Positions 13,159 through 23,878 of a DNA stretch of 64,000 nucleotides are shown one piece after another. The position numbers and the translations under genes are program-made. The notes under the pieces are model-generated. The model worked only from the letters and a program-made list of their open reading frames with translations, had not been told where the DNA came from and did not search any database. How positions within the stretch are numbered: the stretch's first letter is position 1; each line of letters opens with the position of its first letter. Origin of the DNA: Allantophomopsis cytisporea (lineage: Eukaryota > Ascomycota > Leotiomycetes > Phacidiales > Phacidiaceae); the NCBI GenBank assembly GCA_024752435.1, contig CP103036.1:1240001-1304000 (forward strand), given 5' to 3'.

Positions 13159-14723
13159 ATACTTGCAAGACTCGAAGACAAGCTCTGACTAGTTGACGCC
13201 TCAAGCCGACCCGTGCTAGAACAATCACCAAAAATACATTCTGGTACCCTAAAGTATAGACTAGGTAGGTACAATAGCCAACGCCATGTGTACACGTGCG
13301 CTCCACCCGACTTATGGTCGTAAGCAATTTGTTGATGGTATCTCATAAGTCGAGTACTCTACTTAGAATTGCCTGAGATGAACTCAGTGACCTAAGTAGA
13401 CGCCTCTATACCTGATGATTTGAGGTAAGTACTGTGCATACATAATGTAGAATACATCATTTGGGTACATATGAGTACATGATACTTACGGATGAAATTA
13501 CCTGGATGATGAGTACGGCCCAATCCAACCGTACCACGCTAATCGCAGTATACAGAACCAACCTCACCACAGAACTCAATATCAAAACAAATCTACTTCA
13601 AAGTACCTTATTTACGAAGATATGGCGCAGTCATCATCTTTCAGCCAAGGCTTTCGTTGACTACCAATAAGTCGTCCACAAACTCACCAAACAGCGCAAA
13701 AATCCCGCCATCTTTCAAGGCAGCATCTCAAACCACTGGCCAGTACAAGCATGCGACACGCCCACGCGTTGTCCACAGCCACCCATCTTGGACGGACATG
13801 AAAGCACAATAACACAAGGCAGATAAGTTATGATACGGTAAGAAACCCCACTGGTTCGCCCTGGCTAACAGGAAGCAAGCAGGCAGCAGATATTCCTTCG
13901 TAAGGGTCGATGATAATAGGATAATAAGCCCATCCCATGAGTGATTAGCCGTCTCTATGGGGGCGAAACAGGTGTATGGGTGAGGTTTTTCTGTGTCCTG
14001 AATGTCAATGAAAATGAAGTTGCAACCAACATGCGGGAGTGAATACCTACCAACCGCGATTGTAGAAATCCCTCATGAATCCAGTGCTTCATAGATCTCT
14101 CATAGGCGACTCATGCAGGACTACCTTGTAGTTAGTATTCTCCGCACTTACAACAAACCTGATTTGCCAGAGGAAGACAGACGGAGATGGTGGATGTTCC
14201 CGCTTCAACCACAGCGGTTGAAATTTTTGGGGTAGTGACGCGCACCACGTGGCTGAGACCGGCAAGGCGGGGTATGCAAATTCGGGGTCATAAGATAAAG
14301 GTGCAGATGGAAAGGAAGAAGTCAATTCTGGCGTTTTGTCGTCGAAAGTAGAGGTGATTTGACACGTCGAGTAGCGTTGACCCAACATGAAAGGACTGTG
14401 ATACTTTATACGACCCGGTGCGGGCATTGGAGGTGCAGATAAGGTAGGCGGTGCTTGGCGCCAGCAACTGATCTGTCACCAACTCATTCACAAGATAACG
14501 GGAGCGTGAGCCGGGTCAAGTTGTGGATTACGAACTTTCAATCAGTTGTTGATTTTTAATGCTCATACGAGTAAACCTCTACGCTAAAATGGTATCTAAA
14601 CGCCTAGGCAAGTCTATAGGTCCCTCCCTCCATACATCCATCATCCTTCTATATTGCATACCCGAAGCATTCTGGCCCAATCTACAAAACTCTTGCCATC
14701 TCCCTAACACGATGGCTTCAAAC

Positions 14724-16558
14724 TCATGCTTCTCTCTCGGACAAATGCTCCCTATGCTCCCTCATGTGCTTTGCATGAGCATATCTGATGCTCCACAGAC
14801 TGATTGCCAAACCTAGAAGGCATGCTCCAAAAGTGACCCAATAGGCACTTCTGTAGCACTCCAATCCTTCCAGACACTCTCGTTCTCCGCCAGGGAGAAC
14901 AGCGCTATGTTTGTCATATACACGTCCATAGAAGAGGTTGAAGATGTTACCACTGACGACAGGAGCGAGGGTCATGCAGCCCCAGTTTTGGGACAAGCCA
15001 TGTACACCGAATGCTTCAGCAACCAATGATGGATAGACACCAAACAAGAATCCATACGCAAGACCAGTGAGTCCAGATACCATGGTGAGAAAATTCGGAT
15101 TAGTGATGTTGAGAGCGAAGATCTGGGCTGCGGTGAAGACCAAAGAAGCAAAGACAAGACACCAGAATCTACTGGCACGAAGCTTCTTCACGAGAAGGTC
15201 GGATCCAACACCTGCGGTTAAAAATTTAGTCCTTTGACAGACTATTGAACAAGTCGGAGTTGCTACATACCACTGCATAGTCTTCCAATAAAGCTACACA
15301 CTGAGAGAACTGAGACATGTAAGGCCTGACGTTTAACAATGAACCCCGAGTCCACACTATCGTCATAATGGCGCCAGAGTGCAGTTACGTCATTTCCAAT
15401 ATTGCTGTATATGTTGTTAGTGACATGCAGTGATTGAGATGAAACGTATCTAGATGCACAATCCACCAATAAACTTACTTGATGGTCATCAATCCAATTC
15501 CCGTCAGAATTCCCATGAGTGAGAACAACTGCCAGAACTCGGCCATTGGAAGCATCTGGAAACCTCGAATATCTATATGTGGACGTCTTTCATCAATATC
15601 ATCTTCAAGTGGGTCTGGATTACGACCTAAGGAGGCTTTCGACATCAAAGACGAACTCTCATCGGAATTTCGGGAAACCTCGGACGCCTCGATGTCTATT
15701 TCTCGCTATTTTAGGATGCCTTCCTCCATTGGAGTCAGTTATTCAGAGGTGTACATACCGGGTTCGCCATCAAGCACACTCCCACGACGTTTGCTATCTT
15801 CGGATTTTGTTCGATGTAAGGAATTCGATGCCATACCATCGTTCGACGGCAATGCATCGTATTTCGCGGATGGAGTAGGGATTACTCGAAGGAAGAAGAA
15901 TGATACGGCCACCATTCCAAAAGTTCCTGACGCTAAAAGCATCAGGAAGTCACCAGTATCCCCTGGGAAGACGAATTGTGAGACCATTGAGAAGAAGAAA
16001 GCACTCAGTCCAAACCCTGCGAGAGGAAAAGCTGTCGCTGTGCCTCGATGATGAGCCCAATTCAAGGCTGAAGTCTTGATCGCCGCCGCAAAAGCTGCAC
16101 ATCCTCCCATTCCAGATGAAAAGGATGCAAGACACAAGCCCAGCACTGATCCTGATCCGGAATCGTAGGCGGAGTGGAGTGGGAAATAACCCAAGGCGAG
16201 GAGAATTGCGCCCATTACCACAGCCAGTCGCGGGCCCTTTGTATCTACGAGTATTCCCACCGGAACACCTGTGACATACATTCCCAAATTCCCAGCAGTG
16301 CCCTAGTATTTGTAAGTAGGCACCGGATAAATGGGGGTACGGTGACATACTATTAAATTGCTTTGTGTTGACGACAACTTCAATTTATCGGCAAATTGAG
16401 GAGCCCATGCGGAATAGGCATACTATTTTCCAATCAATAAATTGCTTGTGCAATCTTGAATCGTTGGCGCTCACATTTGTCCCGCATGCCAATGCCATAA
16501 CTGTCGCCGCGATACTTGACACAATGCGTGCCCGATAATGGGGGGTTGTTTCCGACAT
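14724..16558 (-). CDS. MFS transporter, nodulin-like/monocarboxylate-type
   Basis: Six exons in transcription order: 16558-16475, 16422-16351, 16302-15759, 15695-15479, 15404-15271 and 15211-14724 (512 residues). The first exons give a helix ending in ACGTNYAYSAWAPQF, the family signature of nodulin-like/Mch1-like MFS proteins. Loop 2-3 carries GVPVGILVDTKGPR, a variant of the MFS D-x-x-G-R motif. About twelve hydrophobic helices are split by a hydrophilic, Ser/Asp-rich central loop (around residues 225-300) before the second half (FIGRLCSGVGSDLL). Substrate cannot be told from sequence; relatives are described as putative monocarboxylate or uncharacterised vacuolar/plasma membrane transporters. 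The acceptor at 15696-15697 rather than an upstream AG is chosen because it keeps the frame. The gene is divergent from the TMS1 homologue. Confidence 0.88.
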
Positions 16559-17050
16559 GATAAGGCAGGTCGTGGTGCTTTCTCGAGGAAATGATCAAAA
16601 CATTGGGTGCTGATGGGCTTTGGACTTTGTGGAAAAGTGATTCCTTGTTGGAATAGAATCAATGAACGACGTTGAACAATGGACGGACGTGTATAAGTGT
16701 CTCTTGCGGAGATCCCAATTACTACGCAACTCGGCATCTAAACCCCGGAATGTTTGATAAGGTAATGTACCTAACGAATACGCAATTGATGCCTCAGGCT
16801 GTTATCTTAGCCTTCCAATTTCAGTGCTTCGTGGCTCGCTGCACCTTCTACGCACGGTAACGACGTACTCCGAAGAAAAGGTGCAGGTCAGCTGTGACAA
16901 GTCCGGGAGATTGAAAGTGCTAGCCACTCTGCGACGCGGCTGTCTCAGAGCCTCATCTCATCACACACACTCACACATACTTTCACCGACAACAGACATT
17001 TCCAAACTTCTTCTTTTACAGCATTCGTACAGACATCGAATATTGTAACG
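16559..17050. promoter_or_regulatory. Shared divergent promoter region, MFS transporter / TMS1
   Basis: 492 nt between two divergent start codons. CT-rich and TCACACACAC-type tracts lie near 16960-17000 just ahead of the plus-strand gene, as is usual for fungal 5' UTRs. No defined operator was identified. Confidence 0.5.
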
Positions 17051-18605
17051 ATGGGGGCTCTGTTATCTTTGCCACTACTTGCGCTTCCCAGTGTAGGCAC
17101 GGTATGTATTATTTCTTGTTGATCAACATTCGCATCTGCCTACTTACTAACTGGATTGCAGCTTGCGACTTTCGCTGCTTCATGCTGTGGAGCCGCCACA
17201 TGCTCAGCGGTGTGCAGTGCGTGCGGAAAATGCGGTAACAGGTGCGTCTTGAGACAACAGACAATACAATAAACAACACACTGATAGATCTTGCAGTGTT
17301 GCTACTCGTATCGCATATGCGCTTATTTTACTCATAAACTCGATATTATCATGGATAATGCTTACGCCATGGGCGATCAAGAAACTCGAACGCCTCACTC
17401 TCGATTACATGACGATAAAATGTCCGGAGGGGGATTGCTATGGCTGGACAGCCGTTCATAGAATCAACTTCGCCCTCGGCATGTTCCATCTTACGCTCGC
17501 AACCTTGATGGTCGGTGTCAACTCTTCGAAAAATCCGCGTGCAGGTATTCAGAATGGTTTCTGGGGACCAAAGATCATCGCTTGGCTTGGATTGATAGTC
17601 ATCTCCTTCCTGATTCCAGACAGCTTCATCTGGGCTTATGGAAACTATATCGCTCTTGCGGGAGCTATGTTGTTCCTCCTCCTCGGTCTTATCCTTCTAG
17701 TGGACCTGGCGCATTCCTGGGCAGAATATTGTCTAGAAAAGATCGAGTTCCACGATTCGAAAGCATGGAGAGGTATTCTTATTGGCTCCACACTGGGAAT
17801 GTATGCTGCTTCTCTCGCCATGACGATCGTTCAGTACATCTTCTTTGCATCAAGCGGTTGCTCCATGAACCAGGCGGCAATCACCTTGAACCTGATCTTC
17901 TTACTTATTGTATCTGCTGTATCCGTTCATCCTGCAGTTCAAGAGTACAATCCAAAGGCTGGTCTTGCTCAGTCGGCGATGGTTGCAGTCTACTGTACCT
18001 ACCTTACCATGTCCGCCGTCTCGATGGAACCGGATGACAAGCAGTGTAACCCACTTATCAGAGCCCAGGGAACACGAACTACTTCCATCGTTATTGGTGC
18101 TATCGTCACCATGTTGACTGTAGCATACACAACTACTCGAGCAGCAACCCAGGGCGTTGCTCTTGGTGGAAAGGGCGGCAAGAGCATCAGACTTCCAGAA
18201 GACGATGAGCATGGTCTTATTACCCAGCAACCAGATAGCCGTCGTGAAATGCGTGCAGCAGCTTTACGCCAAGCTGTCGAGGAGGGGAGTCTCCCAGCTG
18301 AGGCACTTCTGGACGATGACGATGACAGTGATACGGGTGCGCAACCAAGAGACGATGAGCGAGGTGCAACGCAATATAGCTACTCTCTCTTCCATATTAT
18401 CTTCTTCCTTGCCACAACCTGGATCGCCACATTGCTGACCATGAACTTCGAGGAATCACAGAATGAAGACGTCCACTTTGCTCCAGTGGGAAGAACTTAT
18501 TGGGCAAGTTGGGTCAAGATTGTCAGTGCTTGGGTCTGCTATGGTATCTACACCTGGACTTTGATTGCGCCTATTGTGTTGCCTGATCGCTTTGATTTTG
18601 ATTGA
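17051..18605 (+). CDS. TMS1: SERINC/TMS1-family multi-pass membrane protein
   Basis: Exons 17051-17101, 17162-17241 and 17297-18605 (479 residues). Members of the SERINC/TDE1 family are ten- or eleven-helix endomembrane or vacuolar proteins; the animal proteins have been linked to serine-derived lipids and lipid scrambling, and yeast Tms1 is vacuolar. Diagnostic features are the N-terminal Cys-rich stretch (ASCCGAATCSAVCSACGKCG, about residues 22-41), the CYGWTAVHRINFALGMFHL segment, and the conserved PLIRAQGTRTT region. An acidic cytosolic loop with a DDDDDSD run lies before the last two helices, and the C-terminus is hydrophobic. The two 5' introns are 60 and 55 nt. The small first exon encodes the first helix. 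Confidence 0.94.
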
Positions 18606-19579
18606 GATGGAGTAGGCTTATGGTCTTAACTGTGTATAATTGTTTGTCTACCGCATGTCTGATTAGTATCAACTCATAATTGCATATCATCATAAAGTTT
18701 CCCATCAGGTGTTTGACTAAAGACAGGTGGTTCAAGTTATGATAAGGATTATTCTCGTTTTCCAAGTAAATTCATTACTCGTGGAAATAATAGTTCGCGC
18801 TCAAGGTTGAGTGCTGTATAGTGTGGGTTTATCTGTTACTTAATTTCCTCGATTTATTCTTATGTCAGAATGAATATGTAAGTAATTTTCATTTTGTGAT
18901 GTTACAATAATGTATTAGAGTTTCCCAACTATTCTACATGCCAAGTCTAAGATTCCCAGGCTCTATCTACTCTCCACCATCACCGTACACATTAAGGTTT
19001 TTGGTTCATTGTCTCTCACCACGACCTTAAGAAGTACAAAGTTCCTCGGCGGCGAAGAATATCTCCATGCAAGATCTTATAAATTTATCTATCGCAATCA
19101 TCACATGTAAATGTGTTTGTGGCCTTCAATTCGCAAGGCAACATGTCCTGTTTCAGACCCTCCAACTCTGTGGCGGAGTAGCTGTCTTGCATAAATCTAA
19201 ATCCCTAAGCAATATCGCAACCCATATTTGTGGCATGGCGACTGACCGTCAACCATCGAATTCTGGTTTCGACCGTCCAATCGTCATCTCTACAGGGTTT
19301 CAATCAATCCACATGCATCAGAGTACGGACGTTTATGCAGTTTCCCGAGGTGGGTACGGTCTGCTTCGAGGGAGGCTGCCATGCACGGCCCAAGATGCTT
19401 CGATTCCTTCTCCCTAAATTCCGCATCAGTCTATTTCAGATCATGGTGGGTTAAAGAGAATCCTGGGCAATTATGGTGGCAGCTTGCAGTTAAGTATTGT
19501 CTCTTGCAGCTTCAATATTTTCATCTGATTTCTTGAATATATACTCAACGGCTATGAACGACTTTTCAAAGGCTTCGGT
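18606..19579. other. Intergenic, no gene seen
   Basis: About 1 kb. It holds the TMS1 3' UTR and the upstream region of the next plus-strand gene. The ORF near 19067-19417 has no recognisable protein features and overlaps another frame. Confidence 0.55.
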
Positions 19580-20548
19580 ATGCGTTCCTTCTTTATGAGT
19601 GTTGTTGCTGCGGGGTATGCTGCTGCGATTGAGTTCGAAGATATGCTACCAGTATATAATGTCGGACCAACCACAATAGGATTGGACGGGCCTGGCTTTG
19701 TCTCTGCTCTGACACTATGGCAATCATCTTCTCAAGGAGTTAACATTTCAATTGAGGTTATTGTGCGTAAGTTTTGATATCGCTCACTTCGATGAACCAC
19801 ACACTGATATCTTCTTTCAGCACAAGCTTCCTGCAATCCGGGTCATATATGCCAATTATTCTCGAAAAATGACTCCTTAACATTCGACCAAACACTATAT
19901 CCAAATGGCGATAACTACTTTTTTAGCTTAGACTGGAGCAACATCAGATATTCCAGTAAGAAGGATATAAAGACAGCATGGAGTCCTCGCTTTTCTATAA
20001 ACGCCAAAGGGATCCCAAAACAGCCCATGGAGTTAAGGAACGAGAATACAAAGGCAACTGCAACCATATCTGAAGTACCCACATCTTCTACTACATCAAC
20101 GATTTCGACGACCTCAATATCCACCTCCAGATCGGTGAGCGCTCAAGGAGTTATGGCAACTGGACAAACTTTTGCAGCAATCGATCCCATAACAATCGAG
20201 CTTGTTCTTTACGAGCAATTGGCCGAGAACAACGTAGCTGCAATAAACATCAATTCGACCACTACTGAAAGTACATTGACAACAGCTGTTGCAATAGCCA
20301 CACAAAGCGTCGACGGATTGTTGAGAGCTCCTATCTCTGCCAACACATCAGGTGTTCTGACAGTGTCGCCGACTTCTCAGATGGCTTTGGCCAGTCTTGT
20401 GACAGTTACAGCCTCAACCACGGCCTTGGCAAATGCCACGGGTGCTGCTGCTGCAGAGGAGCTCGGCGCTGCGAATACGTTGAAACTGAATCCTCTGTTT
20501 TCTGTGGGGATGGTGGTATTATTTGGACTTTTACATTTGTTGGCTTAG
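19580..20548 (+). CDS. Secreted Ser/Thr-rich protein, probable GPI anchor
   Basis: Two exons, 19580-19766 and 19821-20548 (304 residues), joined by a 54-nt intron with donor GTAAGT and acceptor TTTCAG. The N-terminus MRSFFMSVVAAGYAAA is a short signal peptide with an AAA cleavage-like end. The first 150 residues form a beta-rich globular part with one visible CNPGHIC cysteine pair. Then comes a Ser/Thr-rich stretch around residues 155-180 (SSTTSTISTTSISTS) likely to be O-glycosylated. The C-terminus has small residues (NATGAAAAEELG) followed by a hydrophobic tail (VGMVVLFGLLHLLA), the pattern of a GPI attachment signal. It is likely a cell-wall or surface protein. No catalytic motif or named family was recognised. 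Confidence 0.78.
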
Positions 20549-22443
20549 GAACTTGATACCCTGGCGAGATTTGCCTTTTATAGATTTGCATTGGAACGCA
20601 ATTAAAATTGATGACCAACGAAGTTATGAGAGATTTTATGGAGCTGAGTGGAATTTTGGTTAGAATTCGGTGCGGAGACGGCTCCAGAAGCTGACTGACA
20701 AGGGTCTTGAATGGATTTGTGAATTACTTATGGGCTAGAATATTCCCACACGAATAAATATGAATGTTGAGTTACAACTGTGAATGTATGCAGGGTAGCT
20801 CAGTGAGGTGAGGCTGAACCAGGTTTCAAGGACTCGTTGGGTACACCAAAATGAGTACATTAAGCTGTGGCTCATATTCAGCCCAATTTGTAGAATATAT
20901 GCACTGGTGACCAAAGTGTCAACCATGATCATTTACCTCATATAGAAGTGACTTTCGGCATTTCTCAGGTTGATCTGAACAAGTATCGGAGATGGAAATG
21001 AACATTCTATATACAAGATATCTCATCAAATTCAAGGGATCACAAACCTTGGTTAGACCTCGATGGCAGGTCCAATGATGATGACCCGTGCATATATTTC
21101 ACGACTAAAATGGGTTAGATTCCCTCTCACTCAAAGCATCTATTCCATTATCCCCCACGGAGTATGGTATCGCTAACGTAGTTTCCTAAATGTGAGCTAT
21201 ATAAAAACGATCTAGAAATGTTATCATGACGTGCCGTCAGGAAGTGAGCGCAAAATCCTTAACAATTCTACGGATAGTATATTTGGCAATGTCAGGTAAG
21301 TATATTTCTAGCGAAACAAGGCTGATTCGATCTTAGGCTCGTTGGCAAAGGGCTTATAGAGGGTTGTTTTCACTGTGCAAGACAAAAAAAAAACTCGCAA
21401 GACTCACTTCATTCTATTGGGTAGATAGAATGCTTCTCGTCCTCAAAATTGTCCACAACATAACGATACAGCCTGCATCACATCATGTCTTCGGCCATCT
21501 TATAATAAAATGATTAGAGATTCTCACGGTTTCTTGAAATTGAGTCTGACTTGGATTTCAAACTTAAAGAGGTTTCCAAAATGCAATACTTGAAAAAGGA
21601 ATTGTGGCATAGATACTCCAAGGGAGATACGAGACATACAATTAGTACGGTTCAATTTACAGGCTGCTTTGAAGATTTATGATCGGCGCTATTAAATGCT
21701 ATCGATCGATTAGCCAAATGGTAGAAGCGAAAGAACAATGCCGGAGGGCTATCTCATTGTACAAATTGACTTTCACCAGATCAATCATACAAGAAATCTT
21801 AGAATACTCACAGCCACATATGTATCCTCACACATTTATGTTTGTAAGTATGGTCACCTAAAGTCCGTCTATATTAAATAGGACGAGGATCTAATGTATA
21901 AAGTCTTTCTCGACGTAAATCAACTTGCAAGCTCTTGGTCGCCCTGAGGATTATGTCTCTTCCGGGGCTCAAAATCTTCGAGTGTGTATTTTGTAGTAAT
22001 TCGAGATCAGGATGACTCAGTCCTTGATTACTGCAGCCCTGTAAGGAGTAAGAAATGCATATATTTTGGAATAGCAATTATGATTACGAGGCATATACGA
22101 TCCCAGATTGTGGCTGTACATGGTTGACACCTTAGGCCAAGACAAATTTCACTACTGGCTAGCTTATGGAAATTCAACTTAGATCTTTATATCTGGTTCG
22201 CTTCCCCCTCTAGAACTTCAAAGTGTAGTCCGGAGTATGAGCGGCACGGCTAGTACATAAGCTCGTCCGGAGGCATATCACGAGAAGCTGAGCATATATT
22301 GAATTCGTTTTAATCTTTCAACTTCATAATCATAATGTCTCGACAACGTCAGAAGCTTTTGCTTTCTTTTTGGTTCCTCTGGTTACAAACGCTGCGGTTA
22401 TGAATCCTTGGTCTTGTAGTGATAAATAGGCTATAATGTTTAC
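20549..22443. other. Gene-poor AT-rich region
   Basis: About 1.9 kb with only short, unsupported ORFs and many in-frame stops on all strands. No gene, RNA gene or repeat array was recognised. Confidence 0.55.
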
Positions 22444-22922
22444 ATGGTTGCGGACCGGGCCAGCTTACTCTCCACACACTCTTGGGAATATATAACTGCG
22501 GCGGAGGCATTTCTAGAACTCTATAATCCGGATTATTCTATTTTTGGGGATTCTCCATTCCCAGGCAATGGGTTACCGACACCAACTCCCTCACTTTCCA
22601 GTCCGAAATATGCGAAGCCGCACACTTCGTTGAATGAGACTACATTCATTGATGGGGATGGTAAGTCGTTATCCAAATATAGAAACCAATCATTGTATTA
22701 TCAACATCTATAGACGCCATAGGAGACCCGATGTTTCTTGGTGTTTCAGTTCCTTTATTAGGACAAAAGAACCAGGCATATTTTGAAGCGTCCCGGAGAG
22801 AATCGAACTACATCACAGATGACACTCCAAGATATTGAAACGGAGCCATCTCGCAGAGAAATAACAGTCAGTAGTCTCAGTAGTGGCTCAACACATGAAT
22901 ATTTCGATACCGAAATATCTTG
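22444..22922 (+). pseudogene. Possible small gene or gene remnant, unknown
   Basis: An open frame starting at ATG 22444 reads to a GTAAGT donor at 22661. Joining to the TATAG acceptor (exon 2 from 22714) continues the frame to a TGA ending at 22838, for about 114 residues in all. The first part is Pro/Ser-rich (PGNGLPTPTPSLSSP). A second, different frame from about 22764 to 22922 also reads as a plausible protein tail (begins KRTRHILKRPGE, ends EYFDTEIS). The coexistence of two protein-like frames suggests either a frameshifted relic of the 3' end of a larger gene or chance. No family is recognised. Confidence 0.3.
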
Positions 22923-23878
22923 AAGCCCCTGATCTTTGGGCTGAATGGTCTTATATGGCACTTCTATTCCTTGTATACAATGCCGTTGCAACTGGCAATA
23001 CTGTCCTGTTGAGAAAAGCAATCGTTCAATTTATACATCGGACCCAGTGATATCCAACATCAACTCTGGGGTACTGGAACTGGATAAGTGGTAGCTGGAA
23101 TGGTTCGAGTCCTGGCGACAACGCAGAAGTAGAGTCCTAGCGCAGACTGGGACCTCGAATAAGATATGCTGAATCAAGCTTTCGGGGCGACAGTCAATGA
23201 GCGGAACTGCGGACGGCTCCCTAGAGTCATTCTATTGTATTTTGAAGAAGCTCTTGCATATTCCTACACTCAGTAAGGTTGAGGAGCCAGTAGAAATGTT
23301 TGCTCTCTTCTACTTTCAGAAAGAATGGTTACGATAAAGTTTAGCTAGATAACACGTAACGTGATGAAAAGAAAACACAGATACTCTTTACAATTTTTAA
23401 CTTTTTATCGAGTTCCATAGGCTATATACTCAACTGTTTCTACTTCTGACTTGCGCAAATTGATCTCTAACTCTTTGTCTCCTTCATATTTGATTATTTT
23501 TTCACTTAAATATTTATACGACTTACAATTGCGTCGCTTGGCTGTTATAATTTATCAAAAAGTCAGAACAACTCTAGAATGAGATCGATTGTTGAAAGAA
23601 TCACCTCATATTTACTCTCAAGACGTAAGGTCACGTGTGTCACCGCTTGATTACATGCCATCGACCTTCCGCTTAGAGACCCCATTATTGTGGTACCTGG
23701 TGCCGCGGCGCAGACGTACAATCATTGGCTATCGTATCTAGGTACCTTGCCATCACGAATGATGATGGCATGCTTTGAATAAGAGAGCGTCAACCTCCAG
23801 CTTTTTGTCCTCTCTTTCTTCGTACTCAATTGCATTTGCTCCAACCTCTCGTTCTTACAAAGGGTGACTGTATATAAG
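22923..23878. other. Intergenic, upstream region of the amidohydrolase
   Basis: About 0.95 kb without a supportable gene. It should contain the promoter of the amidohydrolase gene; a pyrimidine-rich tract near 23796-23825 lies just upstream of its start. A tRNA-like TTCGA loop at about 23103 was examined and rejected. Confidence 0.5.

Larger units (their letters stand above)
10208..14723. other. Long intergenic region rich in simple repeats
   Basis: About 4.5 kb between the BST1 start and the 3' end of the MFS gene. It holds homopurine/homopyrimidine tracts (for example G-rich runs at 10646-10678), several tetranucleotide microsatellites, an (AG)15 tract and a G/T-rich stretch near 11262-11330. 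ORFs here, including a 256-codon one at 10640-11410 on the minus strand, are low-complexity and show no domain. I find no supportable protein gene. The 5' part should contain the BST1 promoter. Confidence 0.6.

Noticed and set aside
16824..17048. Upstream ORF ending 2 nt before the TMS1 start
   Set aside because: It has no ATG start (begins with GTG) in the relevant part, so translation as a uORF is unlikely.
23095..23125. tRNA-like T-loop (GGTTCGAGTCC)
   Set aside because: The flanking bases do not form a 5-bp T-stem, and no acceptor stem, D-arm or anticodon arm was found at the right distances.
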